Source: Paenibacillus_S vulneris
GTDB lineage: Bacteria > Bacillota > Bacilli > Paenibacillales > NBRC-103111
Direction: 5' to 3'
DNA length: 64,000 nucleotides
NCBI RefSeq assembly: GCF_039543185.1
Contig: NZ_BAABJG010000006.1
Span: 1 to 64,000, forward strand
In this document: in pieces, positions 8,027-17,049 of the stretch
Layout: every line of letters starts with the position of its first letter
Position numbering within the stretch: position 1 is the first letter of the stretch
Translations under genes and position numbers: made by a program
The notes under the pieces: generated by a model
The model's input: the letters and a program-made list of their open reading frames with translations, nothing else
The model's database searches: none
Told to the model about the DNA's origin: nothing

Positions 8027-9825
8027 TCTCGAGGCTGCTCAAGTCCAAGACATTCGCAGTGAACGATGCTGCCGGGATAACCTTTGGACAGCTTCTTCAA
8101 TCTTGCCGAGGCCTTAGATATTTGCTCCAAGGTAACTGCCTCTGCCAGCTCGCATACGATCAGCGATAAAGAAATGGTTACCCCGTTCGCCTCGATCCGA
8201 TTGCCGCCGCGGTCCTCCACATAGCACCAATCATCTCCTTCATAGAAGAGCCTTACGCCCTGATCGAACCGGCGAATAATCTCCCTGCACAGCTTCTCCG
8301 AGTCCACGGACGAGGTGATGGCGATAAAGTCGTCACCTCCGATATGGCCGACAAAATCGAACGGCTTCCCGCATACCACGATCGACTGCTGAATCACATC
8401 GGCCGTATATTGGATAAGCTGATCCCCTTTTTGAAATCCGTACCGGTCATTGAACCATTTAAAATAATCCAAATCCGCATAAATAACCGAAAATCGCTTC
8501 TTCTCCATCAGCCATTTATTGAGCTCCCGATGAATTTGAATGTTCCCGGGCAACCCGGTCAAAGGACTGGCTACCTTCGCACTCTCCATCCTGGCGTTGG
8601 TGATGCATTCCAATATGGCGCGAATGGAAGCGGCTCCCGCCATCTTCCCCTCGTTCGTAATGATAACCAGGTCGTACAAGTTGTTGATATCTCTCGAGGT
8701 TGCCAGCTGAGATACTGTCTCCACCGGCATATGCTGATCCACGATCAACGGCTCCGCATCCATCACCTGATCGATCGTCCGGTTCCAGAACAGAGAAAAC
8801 CCGTATTGGCCGGCCAGCTGCTGAAATAACCTCTCCCGCATCATCAGACCGACGGGCACATCCTTGCAAACAATGACGACGCCAGGCGCGTTCACATTCG
8901 ATTTAAAATAGTTCGCTACCTCCGATATCAGCGCCTTGTTGTCAAAGGTACGGATAGGCGCAATCAAATCGCCGATAGCCCATGTGCTGCCCGCCGAATC
9001 GTGGATTTTGCGCTGTTGGACGATGCGTTCGACCAGCTCCGGAGCCAGCGCCGCTTTCTCCAAGGAAGGTCTCCCCAACAAGTAGCCTTGTCCGTAATGA
9101 ATGCCCATTCGGGTCAAATGATGCAGCTCGTCCGGATGCTCGATGCCTTCCGCAATGATCTCTATATTCAGCTTTTGGGCAAAAGAAACGAAGGTTTCCA
9201 GTATCGCTTCCTTCGTTTTATGCGATTCTACGCCCTGCACCAGGGAACGGTCCATCTTTATAAAATCGGGATGCAGCTCGGCAATCGCCTGCAAGGACGA
9301 ATATCCCGCACCGGCGTCATCGATGGCAATGCGATAGCCTTGATTGCGGTAATGCATCAGCAACTTCTTCGCCATGGAAAAGTCTTCGATGGAGCTTCTC
9401 TCCGTTATTTCGAATACGATTCGATCCGGACTCATTCCTTGTGCCTGCAGCAGCTCCAGCGTCCTTCCCGGCTCGAACTGGGGGTCGTAAAGAATCGCTG
9501 CGGATATATTGATAAACAAGAGCTCTGGCCCGGAGGCGAAGAAGGCTCCTTGAATCGCTTTCTCCCTTGCCAGCCTGTCCAGCGGGTACAGCTGTCCTGT
9601 TTCGTCGGCATAAGTAAATAACGGCAGCGGCGAATGGAACGGATGATTATGAGGTCCCCTCGTCAACGCTTCATAGCCTAAAATACTGCCGTCCTTTAAG
9701 GATACGATAGGCTGATAAACGGAATGGAGCATTTTATGCCGCAATATCATTTGAATTTCGTTCTGTACATAAGTCTTATCCGCGTGGAAGACCGAATTCT
9801 TGTGGACAGCGGTCATACGTCTCAT
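8005..9825 (-). CDS. EAL-CBS-GGDEF cyclic di-GMP protein
   Basis: This 606-residue cytoplasmic protein combines a phosphodiesterase-type EAL domain (about 35-275), a CBS-like pair (about 285-420) and a C-terminal GGDEF domain (about 435-590). The EAL metal-binding and catalytic motifs look complete: YEALTRG, FINISA, FEITERSS, IDDAGAGYSSL, FIKMDRSLV and AEGIE. The GGDEF site reads HIGGDDFIA, a tolerated variant. The inhibitory RxxD motif is absent (KPFD at that place). It may therefore hydrolyse c-di-GMP, with the cyclase domain active or regulatory. The CBS region could bind a nucleotide. No transmembrane segment is visible. Confidence 0.88.
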   Translation of the reverse strand: MRRMTAVHKNSVFHADKTYVQNEIQMILRHKMLHSVYQPIVSLKDGSILGYEALTRGPHNHPFHSPLPLFTYADETGQLYPLDRLAREKAIQGAFFASGPELLFINISAAILYDPQFEPGRTLELLQAQGMSPDRIVFEITERSSIEDFSMAKKLLMHYRNQGYRIAIDDAGAGYSSLQAIAELHPDFIKMDRSLVQGVESHKTKEAILETFVSFAQKLNIEIIAEGIEHPDELHHLTRMGIHYGQGYLLGRPSLEKAALAPELVERIVQQRKIHDSAGSTWAIGDLIAPIRTFDNKALISEVANYFKSNVNAPGVVIVCKDVPVGLMMRERLFQQLAGQYGFSLFWNRTIDQVMDAEPLIVDQHMPVETVSQLATSRDINNLYDLVIITNEGKMAGAASIRAILECITNARMESAKVASPLTGLPGNIQIHRELNKWLMEKKRFSVIYADLDYFKWFNDRYGFQKGDQLIQYTADVIQQSIVVCGKPFDFVGHIGGDDFIAITSSVDSEKLCREIIRRFDQGVRLFYEGDDWCYVEDRGGNRIEANGVTISLSLIVCELAEAVTLEQISKASARLKKLSKGYPGSIVHCECLGLEQPRDQNSSSS

Positions 9826-10186
9826 CCCCTCTGTGGGCTAATGGATATATATCCCACTCTAGCATAGGATGTTTAACCCAGTGTAAAAGTCCCGAATCAG
9901 TTTTGTAAATCTAATGTAAATCCTCATAAGATAAGAATAAAGACCCTTGCACTGTCTGAATTGTGGGCTATGCCTTGCCATATTAGAAGCTTTCACAAAC
10001 CGATCGCCGGTTGACATCAGGGTAACACGAAAGCTGTTTTCATGATTGAGGATAAAGGCGTTGCCTCGGCGGTGCTCAAGAGAAGCCAGTTTACCATCGG
10101 GGTCATTATCGATCCCGAAAGCAACCGCATTGAAATCAAGGCCGCCGTTTAACCGGCGGCCTATCTTCACTTCTACTCCCCCCAAT
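9826..10186. other. Intergenic region upstream of the c-di-GMP gene
   Basis: About 360 bp hold the promoter region of the EAL-GGDEF gene and one short plus-strand reading frame (10042-10152), followed by a perfect 8-bp hairpin. Nothing else was recognised. Confidence 0.5.
10042..10152 (+). CDS. Possible 36-codon reading frame or gene remnant
   Basis: A short plus-strand frame starts ATG ATT GAG and encodes an ordinary-looking soluble peptide beginning MIEDKGVASAVLKRS and ending in IEIKAAV. Its codon choice resembles coding sequence. No good ribosome binding site precedes it, and the frame opens only 30 bp upstream. A GC-rich hairpin (GGCCGCCG...CGGCGGCC, 10140-10161) overlaps the stop codon. 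It may be the tail of a decayed gene. I recognise no family. Confidence 0.25.
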   Translation: MIEDKGVASAVLKRSQFTIGVIIDPESNRIEIKAAV

Positions 10187-10427
10187 CGCTTTGGCGGTCT
10201 GGGGGGATTGTTGAGCTGCCAGTATCTCGAGAAATGCTGCTAAGTACGGAGGTGGGGTATGCCTCGGAGGAGTTTACGTCCGCCTTTGAAATCCGTGAAA
10301 ATACCACTAATTCTAATCAGATTCACGGGTTTCAACAGCGGCCGGAGGGGCAGACCCCACCGAAGTATGAGCAGCATTTCGAGCCTGCCTCGTCCGCCCC
10401 TCAACAAACAAAAAGACCGCCAAAGCG
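10187..10427. repeat. 241-bp imperfect palindrome with conserved covarying hairpin (copy A)
   Basis: The sequence folds back on itself along almost its full length. CGCTTTGGCGGTCT (10187-10200) matches 10414-10427 inverted, TTGTTGAG matches CTCAACAA, AAATGCTGCT matches AGCAGCATTT, and GGTGGGG...TGCC matches GGCA...CCCCACC. The core (10265-10348) has the stem TCCGTGAA/TTCACGGG around a 22-nt loop, flanked by CCGCCTTTGAAA and TTTCAACAGCGG. Unpaired GGAGGAGTTTACGT and CGGAGG lie outside. The same core architecture recurs at 59562-59646 with a different but still complementary stem. The rightmost arm supplies the phoU terminator. Confidence 0.85.
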
Positions 10428-10432
10428 GTCCT
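10408..10432 (-). terminator. Terminator of the pst-phoU operon
   Basis: On the minus strand, GGACCGC-TTTG-GCGGTC is followed by TTTTTGTTTG. It lies a few bases after the phoU stop codon and inside the right arm of the long palindrome. Confidence 0.85.
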
Positions 10433-10436
10433 CCCA

Positions 10437-11096
10437 TCATATGTTCAAATCCTTGCGCTTCCCCGTCACAATATAAATGACGCCTTCGCCGATATTCGTG
10501 CAATGGTCGGCAACCCGCTCCAAATAGTGAGCTACGAACATCAGATGCGACAGCTGACGGTTGCGGGCAAACTCGCTGTTCATCATCCCGATAATTTCAT
10601 TCATCAGGCTGCTGTACAGCTTATCAACCTCGTCATCCTTTTCGGCCAGCGCAGCCGCGCGGTGAATATTGCGCTCGGTGTAGGACAGCAGGCTTTCGTG
10701 CAGCATTTCCCGCACGAGCACCGCCATATGCGGGATATCCTCCAGCGGCTTGATAAGCTCTTCGCCGGATAAGCGGATCGCGATCTTGGCGATATCGACA
10801 GCGTGATCGCTGATCCGCTCCAGATCCGTTGCGATCTTCAACGCGGTGCCGATGATGCGCAGATCTCCTGCCATCGGCTGCTGGAGCGCGATTAGGCGTA
10901 AGCAGCGCTCCTCGATCTCCAGCATCATGCCGTCGATGATATCATCTTCGACCACGATCTTCTTCGCCAGCTTGTCATCCAGCTTGGCTAAGGCGTCAAC
11001 CGCGTTCGAGATGGATTCCTCGACCAGATTGCCCATCTTCAGAAGCGATTGCTGCAGCTCATCGACATTTTGGTGAAAACTTGTTCTAGTATCCAT
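10437..11096 (-). CDS. phoU: Phosphate system regulator PhoU
   Basis: PhoU is a cytoplasmic, all-helical regulator that modulates the Pst transporter and Pho signalling. The 219 residues show the two repeated three-helix PhoU domains, with the metal-binding E/DxxxD-type motifs in the regions IATDLERISDHAVDIA (about 88-103) and AHYLERVADHCTNIGE (about 190-205). It is the last gene of the pst operon, 24 bp after pstB, and is followed by a terminator. Length and position match the family. Confidence 0.95.
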   Translation of the reverse strand: MDTRTSFHQNVDELQQSLLKMGNLVEESISNAVDALAKLDDKLAKKIVVEDDIIDGMMLEIEERCLRLIALQQPMAGDLRIIGTALKIATDLERISDHAVDIAKIAIRLSGEELIKPLEDIPHMAVLVREMLHESLLSYTERNIHRAAALAEKDDEVDKLYSSLMNEIIGMMNSEFARNRQLSHLMFVAHYLERVADHCTNIGEGVIYIVTGKRKDLNI

Positions 11097-11120
11097 AATA
11101 GCCCCCTCGCATCGTTTGCA

Positions 11121-11882
11121 TTATCCGAAACGCCCGGTGATGTAATCTTCCGTTCTTTGATCCGTTGGTGCGGTGAAAATTTTATCCGTTTGATCGGATT
11201 CAATTAACTCGCCGTTCAAGAAGAAAGAAGTGAAGTCGGAAATACGTGCGGCCTGCTGCATGTTGTGCGTCACGATAATAATCGTATATTTTTCCTTCAA
11301 GGTTTGCGTCAGCTCCTCCACCTTCAAGGTAGAGATCGGGTCCAGCGCGGATGTAGGCTCATCCATCAACAGAACGTCTGGCTCTACCGCCAGCAGCCGG
11401 GCGATGCAAAGACGCTGCTGCTGACCGCCGGATAAGCCGAGAGCGGATTTATGCAGGCGATCCTTTACCTCATCCCACAAAGCGGCTTGCACCAAGCTTT
11501 TTTCCACAATTTCATCCAAGACAGCTTTCTTCTTCGTGCCATGTATTCTAGGCCCATAGGCAATGTTATCGTAAATGCTCATTGGAAAAGGATTCGGGCG
11601 CTGGAATACCATGCCGACCTTTTTGCGCAAGGACACGACGTCCATCTCTTGGCCATAAATGTTTTGTCCATCCACATAAATGCTGCCTGTAATTCTAACG
11701 CTGTCGATAAGGTCGTTCATCCGGTTCAATGTGCGGAGAAAGGTCGATTTACCACAGCCGGAAGGACCGATCAGGGCCACAATGGAGTTGTTTTTGATTT
11801 CTAATCCAATGCTGTGCAGCGCCTGATTTTCTCCATAAAACAGGTTGAGCTTTTCTACTTTGATTTTGTTTTTCTCCATCAT
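11121..11882 (-). CDS. pstB: Phosphate ABC transporter ATP-binding protein PstB
   Basis: PstB powers high-affinity phosphate uptake at the inner face of the membrane. The 253-residue protein has Walker A GPSGCGKST (about 38-46), a Q-loop in VFQRPNPFP, the signature LSGGQQQR (about 149-156), Walker B VLLMDEPTSAL (about 169-179) and the switch histidine in VTHNMQQA. The NRMNDL segment is typical of PstB. It follows pstA by 2 bp and precedes phoU. Confidence 0.97.
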   Translation of the reverse strand: MMEKNKIKVEKLNLFYGENQALHSIGLEIKNNSIVALIGPSGCGKSTFLRTLNRMNDLIDSVRITGSIYVDGQNIYGQEMDVVSLRKKVGMVFQRPNPFPMSIYDNIAYGPRIHGTKKKAVLDEIVEKSLVQAALWDEVKDRLHKSALGLSGGQQQRLCIARLLAVEPDVLLMDEPTSALDPISTLKVEELTQTLKEKYTIIIVTHNMQQAARISDFTSFFLNGELIESDQTDKIFTAPTDQRTEDYITGRFG

Positions 11883-11884
11883 GC

Positions 11885-12742
11885 TTATTTCCCCCCGGAA
11901 AGTCTTTTTTGTAATAAGCGGCTAGGAATTCCGATCAGCAGGTTGAATACCAGCACGACGATCAGCAGCAGCGCTGCGCTTCCTTTGGCAATTTGCTTGG
12001 CGTCAGGAACGATAGCCTCCGACTGGACGTACCATAGATGCGTGGCCAGCGTCTCTCCCATCGCGAGCGGATTCCAATCCGGGAAGAAACGGGATACCGA
12101 CAGACCGGCGGTATAGATCAGGATGGCCGACTCCCCCAGGGCCCGTCCGGCCACAAGGGTAATCCCGGTAATCAAGCTCGGCATAGCGGCAGGCAAGAGC
12201 ACTTTACGAATCGCTTGCCAACGGGTCGATCCGAGTGCAAGAGATGCTTCCCAGTATGATTCCGGAACCGAACGAAGCGATTCCTCGGTTACGCGGACCA
12301 AGACCGGCAGATTCAACAGGGATAACGTAGCCGCGCCGCCGATAATGGAAAATTTCAATCCAAACAAGTTCACAAACAGCAGGAAGCCAAACAATCCGAA
12401 AACGATGGATGGTACGGAAGACAATGCTTCCACGGAAACTCTTATGAAATCCGTAAATTTATTTTGCTTGGCATAGATCGATAAGTACACTCCCGCTCCG
12501 ATCCCGATAGGAAGGGAGAACAACAGGGACAAGAACAAGATATAGAAGGAGTTGAACAGCATCGGCCCTACGCCGCCGCCAGCCATAATCTCCTGAGGCT
12601 TGCCGGTAATGAATTTCCAGGATAGCTGCGGCAATCCGTCACCCAAGATTCGAATCAGGAACCACGCCAGCAGCAGCATGATCATGATGCCGGTAATCCA
12701 GAAGAATGCCGTAGCGATACGATCCGTTGTTTTACTTGTCAT
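11885..12742 (-). CDS. pstA: Phosphate ABC transporter permease PstA
   Basis: PstA is one of two integral membrane subunits of the phosphate importer. The 285-residue sequence has six membrane helices and the cytoplasmic EAA-type loop EASLALGSTRWQAIRKVLLPAAMPSLITG (about 165-193) that docks onto PstB. Its start overlaps the pstC stop by 4 bp (ATGA), with AGGAG just upstream inside pstC. Confidence 0.96.
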   Translation of the reverse strand: MTSKTTDRIATAFFWITGIMIMLLLAWFLIRILGDGLPQLSWKFITGKPQEIMAGGGVGPMLFNSFYILFLSLLFSLPIGIGAGVYLSIYAKQNKFTDFIRVSVEALSSVPSIVFGLFGFLLFVNLFGLKFSIIGGAATLSLLNLPVLVRVTEESLRSVPESYWEASLALGSTRWQAIRKVLLPAAMPSLITGITLVAGRALGESAILIYTAGLSVSRFFPDWNPLAMGETLATHLWYVQSEAIVPDAKQIAKGSAALLLIVVLVFNLLIGIPSRLLQKRLSGGK

Positions 12743-13668
12743 TTCAATTCACTCCTCTTGGCAACCAACCGGATGATAACGATCATGGACAAGGAGATCA
12801 GGAGCAGCACCAGCGCCATCAAATAAAGCGCGTTATTCCAGGTCGTACCGTAATTCGTGTTCCCCATATCTTTAACGATCGCGGTTGTTAGTACGGTAGT
12901 CGATTCCAGCAGCGATCCCGGCATTTGCGGTGAGTTCCCGATAACCATAAACACGGCCATGGTCTCGCCGATCGCTCTGCCCATTCCAAGAATAATCCCT
13001 GTAATGATACCTGGACGAGCAGCCGGAATCAGCACTCTCCAGATCGTTTGCCAGCGGGTAGCGCCCAGTGCCAGCGATGCTTCTTCCAATCTGCTGGGCA
13101 AAGCACGGATCGCGTCTTCAGAAATAGACAGGATCGTCGGCAGGATCATAATCGCCAGAATAATCGCTGCAGGCAAAATTCCGTACCCGATCGTTCCCGT
13201 CATTTTGGCGAGCATCGGAACAACGACGGTTAATCCTATCAAGCCGTATACTACGGATGGAATCCCTACGAAAAGGTCCGTCGCCGGACGCATGATCTCA
13301 CGCACCCAATTTGGCGCAATTTTTGCCATGAACACTGCACCGGATAAAGCCAGCGGTACGGAAAATACTACAGATAACAGCGTCAGCAGCAGCGTGCTGT
13401 ACAAGAAGGAAAATATCCCGAATTTATTCTGGCTCGGCGTCCAATCCGTTGAGAAAAAGAACTCCCAAGGGGATACGCCGGAGAATGTCTTGACTCCTTG
13501 GATTCCTACGAATGCAATAATGGAGAATATAATGGCTGATACCAGGATGGCGCTGCCGACAAAGATCCATTTCATTACTTGATCCGTGCGGTTTTGTTGC
13601 TTGGTCCAGCGGCTAACTTTCTTTTCTACTGTTGCTCTCTCATTCAGCTTGTCAACGAAAGAATTCAC
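12739..13668 (-). CDS. pstC: Phosphate ABC transporter permease PstC
   Basis: PstC pairs with PstA to form the phosphate channel. The 309 residues include a basic N-terminal extension (1-30), six membrane helices and the conserved EEASLALGATRWQTIWRV docking loop (about 190-207). Start is a GTG at 13668 preceded by AAAAGG. It lies 230 bp downstream of pstS, with a terminator hairpin in between, so it is expected to be expressed at a lower level than pstS. Confidence 0.95.
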   Translation of the reverse strand: MNSFVDKLNERATVEKKVSRWTKQQNRTDQVMKWIFVGSAILVSAIIFSIIAFVGIQGVKTFSGVSPWEFFFSTDWTPSQNKFGIFSFLYSTLLLTLLSVVFSVPLALSGAVFMAKIAPNWVREIMRPATDLFVGIPSVVYGLIGLTVVVPMLAKMTGTIGYGILPAAIILAIMILPTILSISEDAIRALPSRLEEASLALGATRWQTIWRVLIPAARPGIITGIILGMGRAIGETMAVFMVIGNSPQMPGSLLESTTVLTTAIVKDMGNTNYGTTWNNALYLMALVLLLISLSMIVIIRLVAKRSELK

Positions 13669-13854
13669 GACCTTTTGCCCCCTACTTCTTTATTAAATGA
13701 ACGACCACGGCTTGCTGCACCGTCATCCAACGTCCGTGCGCCTTGTATGGTTCTTTTTTATCATAGAGGACATTTGTTAAAGCCATGCCGTTGAATTGTT
13801 AAGACAATGTAAAAAATGATTGAAACGCGTTGAAAAAATCATCTTTTATGTCAA

Positions 13855-13885
13855 AAAAGAACCCGGCTCTATAGAACCGGATCTC
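13855..13885 (-). terminator. Attenuating terminator between pstS and pstC
   Basis: On the minus strand CCGGTTCTATAGAGCCGG is followed by GTTCTTTTTT. Placed directly after the pstS stop codon, it fits partial termination that makes the binding protein more abundant than the permeases. Confidence 0.8.
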
Positions 13886-13898
13886 TCATGAAGCATTG

Positions 13899-14813
13899 TT
13901 ATTTTTTCAGCAGATCAGCAGGCAGGAACTTCAGCTCTTCCACTTTCTTACCCTGGAACTCTGGGCTAGAGATATAGTCGATGAATGCTTTCACAGCGCC
14001 TTTAGCTTCGCCTTTAGTGTACATATGCTCGATACCGTACAAAGGATATTTGCCTTCTTTGATCGTTTCTTTGGAGAAAGCTACGCCTTCGAATTTCAAA
14101 GCTTTGATAGTGTCGTTCAAGTAAGGAGTATCAACATAACCGATAGAGCCTGGAGTAGAGCCTACTGTTGTTGCAACCGCACCGCTGGACTCTTGAGTTA
14201 CGCCGTCTTTGGTAAATTCTTGTTTATCCAAAACGATTTGTTTCACAAGAGCACGGGAACCGGAGCTGTCCGGACGATGAACCACTACGATTTTAGCGTC
14301 TTTACCGCCAACTTCTTTCCAGTTCGTGATTTTGCCCATGAAAATATCGGCAGCTTGAGCTTTCGTCAAGTTATCTACGTTCACATCTTTATTAACGATC
14401 AGTGCGAATGGAGCAATAGCCACTACGTGGTCAACCAAGCCTTTATCTTTGTACTCGTCACCGGCAGCGATGTCGGAGTTACCGATATCGGAAGTACCGT
14501 CAGCGACGTTTTTCAGACCTGTACCGGAACCGCCGGCCGTTACGTTAACCGTAACCTTCGGATTTTTTTCCATGAATTCAGTGGAAGCTTGTTTGACCAA
14601 AGGAAGCAATGCGCTGGATCCGGATGCCGTTACAGTTCCTGTCAATTCCGTGGCCGGTTCTGGTTTCTTGTCCGTGTTAGCAGGAGCCGCGCCGTTCGTT
14701 TGTGCTTTTGAATCAGGAGCCGGTGTTTTCGTACCGCAGGCTGCGAGAACCCCCATAAGAAGAATGGTGATCAATGCGAAGGTGAAACCTTTTTTCGAGA
14801 AATGTTTAAACAT
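13899..14813 (-). CDS. pstS: Phosphate-binding lipoprotein PstS
   Basis: PstS captures phosphate outside the membrane and delivers it to PstCA. The 304-residue precursor has a lysine-rich signal peptide ending in the lipobox VLAAC (Cys26), then a threonine- and proline-rich linker (about 27-58). The phosphate-site motifs typical of the family follow: TASGSSALLPLV (about 61-72), the NVTAGGSGTGLKNVADGTSDIG region (about 89-110) and HRPDSSGSRALVKQ (about 178-191). The gene is first in the pst operon behind clear Pho boxes, and a terminator hairpin follows it. Confidence 0.96.
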   Translation of the reverse strand: MFKHFSKKGFTFALITILLMGVLAACGTKTPAPDSKAQTNGAAPANTDKKPEPATELTGTVTASGSSALLPLVKQASTEFMEKNPKVTVNVTAGGSGTGLKNVADGTSDIGNSDIAAGDEYKDKGLVDHVVAIAPFALIVNKDVNVDNLTKAQAADIFMGKITNWKEVGGKDAKIVVVHRPDSSGSRALVKQIVLDKQEFTKDGVTQESSGAVATTVGSTPGSIGYVDTPYLNDTIKALKFEGVAFSKETIKEGKYPLYGIEHMYTKGEAKGAVKAFIDYISSPEFQGKKVEELKFLPADLLKK

Positions 14814-14864
14814 CTCTTCATGTCCTCCCTTTATTTTGGCTCGTATTTTGTTTACTTGGACATC

Positions 14865-14915
14865 TTAACAAGCCAATGTAAAGTTTAAACCCTCAAAACG
14901 TAAACGGAATGTAAA
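14865..14915 (-). promoter_or_regulatory. PhoP boxes upstream of the pst operon
   Basis: On the minus strand, TTTACA (14910-14915), TTTACG (14899-14904) and TTTACA (14877-14882) are spaced 11 and 22 bp apart. A weaker TTGTTA follows at 14866-14871. The 11-bp-spaced TTWACA repeat is the binding pattern of PhoP/PhoB-type regulators. It lies 50-100 bp before the pstS start. Confidence 0.8.
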
Positions 14916-15058
14916 AGTTATTTTTGTCGAATTTCATTACTTTTTACATATATTTGGCACTGTGTTAATAAACCCTTTCTATACTATAGGAAAAAGGATC
15001 TAGGACTTCGATCGAATGTCCCGGTTCTATCAATGAAGGAAAAGTGGAGGGGTTATTC

Positions 15059-16999
15059 ATGAGCGCAAAGACAAAGAAGCTGCCGACTCTATCAAATTGG
15101 ACTTTAAAAATGAAGCTGATGATCGGCATGACCGCGATGCTTGTCTTGTTTCTGATCGCAGCCTTGTACAATCTTCGTCAGATGGATCAAATGAAGGTGC
15201 ATCTAAGCCAGCAGAACGATAAGGTGGAATTAAAGCTGATGGCCCTGGAATTAAAGGAAATGGTGCAGGAGCTGAATATCATTGCATCGGGTCTTGAAAT
15301 TTCCAAGAAAGCCGAGTACATCCCTAAATATAATGAGAAAAGACAAGTTTTCGATGGAATGATTAAAAGAATAGGCGATACGGCCACCACAGCGGAACAA
15401 GCCAAATGGCGCAGCAAGCTGATTTCGTTAACGGTTGAATATACGAATACGTTCGACGTTGCGGCCAAGCTGGTACAGGAGAACAAGCTTCCTGCGGCGG
15501 ACCTCGATAAAAATATGGAGTACTTATATAATGAATCGCAAAGATTGATGGCGGACATATTCGTCAATGTGGACCAATTCTATGTCGCCTACTCGCAGGA
15601 CGCGGCGCAAGCGATAGCGGAAACCCAGACGCTGCTGAACCGTACGGTCATCGCCATGTGGGTAGCCTCCGTCCTTGTCGTCGTATCGGGTGTCGCCATC
15701 GCCGCTCTGCTGATCGGTTCGTTCGTCAAGCCCATCCGCAAGCTGCAGCAGGCGGTACAAGCCATGGCCAGAGGCGACTTAAGAGCCAAAATCAACAGCA
15801 GCTCCAAGGACGAGCTCGGTGAGCTGAGCCGCAGCTTTGACCACATGGTCGATCAAATTCGCGACATGCTCTCGCATATGCAATCCATTGCCTTGTCGCT
15901 GTCCGAGCACTCCAGCTCCTTCCACGGCTTCTCCAGCTCTACGGCGGCCGCCAACGCGGATATTATCCGTGCCATACAGGAAATATCTACGGGCGCTGAT
16001 CAGCAGGCCGGACAAACGGAGCACAGTACGAATCTGATTGCCGAGGTGGAGCACGAGATAGAGAAAATAGCGGAGAATTCCAGAACGATTCAGCAAAAAA
16101 GCCGGGAGGCCGCATTTAACACCCATCTGGGCTCCACCTCCATGGAAACATTAAGAGCAGCTACCCAATCCTCCGAAGAGGTGCTGAACAAAGTGTACGC
16201 CGCCATGGAGAGCTTATCCGGCAGCACGGTGCAAATTCATCAAATCATCAATACCATTACCGATATCTCGCATCAGACCAATGTATTGGCTTTGAACGCC
16301 GCTATCGAGGCGGCACGTGCGGGCGCACAAGGACGCGGCTTCTCCGTTATCGCCGAAGAGGTCCGGCAGCTGTCTCAGCAGACGAATGAATCGTCCAAAT
16401 CCATCGCGGTCATTATCCGTGCGCTGCTTGAGCAGACCAAGGAGCTTGAAGCGAACCTGAATGTCGCCAGACAATCGTTCGATCAGCAGAACAACAAAAT
16501 GACTGAGAGCATCGACGCGTTCCAACAGATCCGCACGTCGATGGACATTTTGTCCGAGCATATCGACCATATGCAGGAGCAAATCGGCACCGCGAAGGAA
16601 ATGAACGGCAAGCTGGTGGAGTCGGTTCAGTTCGTCGCAGCTATCGCTCAGGAAACGGCGGCAGGTGTGGAGGAGGTCAGTTCCACCTCGGTGCAGCAGG
16701 ACACCGCTATCCAGCTTATTGCTTCCCAAGCCGACGATATTCTGGAGCTGTCGAGCAAGCTGTTCCATGAAATTCATCAATTCCAGATTGATGACCATGC
16801 GGATCAGGAGACCGGTCTTCCCCCGTCTTCCGCCGGTTCGATGAAAGAGGAATCACGCACAGAAGCGGACTCCGAAACGGATGGGAATGCAGCCCGCGGC
16901 CAGGTAGAAGAACCTGCTGTTGAGCAGGGAGCCGGGACAGACCCGGAAGCAGGTCCCCGCAAGCAAGAGGGGGAGAAAAAGCTCGTTAGTGTAGGATAA
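15059..16999 (+). CDS. Methyl-accepting chemotaxis protein
   Basis: This is a transmembrane chemoreceptor. From the ATG at 15059 (GGAGGGG at 15047-15052; an upstream in-frame GTG overlaps that site) it is 646 residues. It has a first membrane helix (about 20-40), an extracellular four-helix-bundle-type ligand region (about 41-180), a second helix (about 182-204), a HAMP domain (about 205-260) and a long signalling coiled coil. The conserved hairpin tip is near NVLALNAAIEAARAGAQGRG, where CheA and CheW bind. An acidic tail of about 60 residues follows. It is a single-gene unit with its own terminator; the ligand is unknown. Confidence 0.93.
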   Translation: MSAKTKKLPTLSNWTLKMKLMIGMTAMLVLFLIAALYNLRQMDQMKVHLSQQNDKVELKLMALELKEMVQELNIIASGLEISKKAEYIPKYNEKRQVFDGMIKRIGDTATTAEQAKWRSKLISLTVEYTNTFDVAAKLVQENKLPAADLDKNMEYLYNESQRLMADIFVNVDQFYVAYSQDAAQAIAETQTLLNRTVIAMWVASVLVVVSGVAIAALLIGSFVKPIRKLQQAVQAMARGDLRAKINSSSKDELGELSRSFDHMVDQIRDMLSHMQSIALSLSEHSSSFHGFSSSTAAANADIIRAIQEISTGADQQAGQTEHSTNLIAEVEHEIEKIAENSRTIQQKSREAAFNTHLGSTSMETLRAATQSSEEVLNKVYAAMESLSGSTVQIHQIINTITDISHQTNVLALNAAIEAARAGAQGRGFSVIAEEVRQLSQQTNESSKSIAVIIRALLEQTKELEANLNVARQSFDQQNNKMTESIDAFQQIRTSMDILSEHIDHMQEQIGTAKEMNGKLVESVQFVAAIAQETAAGVEEVSSTSVQQDTAIQLIASQADDILELSSKLFHEIHQFQIDDHADQETGLPPSSAGSMKEESRTEADSETDGNAARGQVEEPAVEQGAGTDPEAGPRKQEGEKKLVSVG

Positions 17000-17014
17000 A
17001 AAGGATAGACTCCA

Positions 17015-17049
17015 GGAGAAGGGCGAAGCTTGTCGCCCTTCTCTTTTTC
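17015..17049 (+). terminator. Terminator of the chemoreceptor gene
   Basis: GAGAAGGGCGA (17016-17026) pairs with TCGCCCTTCTC (17033-17043), followed by TTTTTC. Confidence 0.9.

Noticed and set aside
10234..10503. Overlapping open frames on both strands in the long palindrome
   Set aside because: They arise from palindromic sequence, have no family resemblance, and one runs into phoU antisense.
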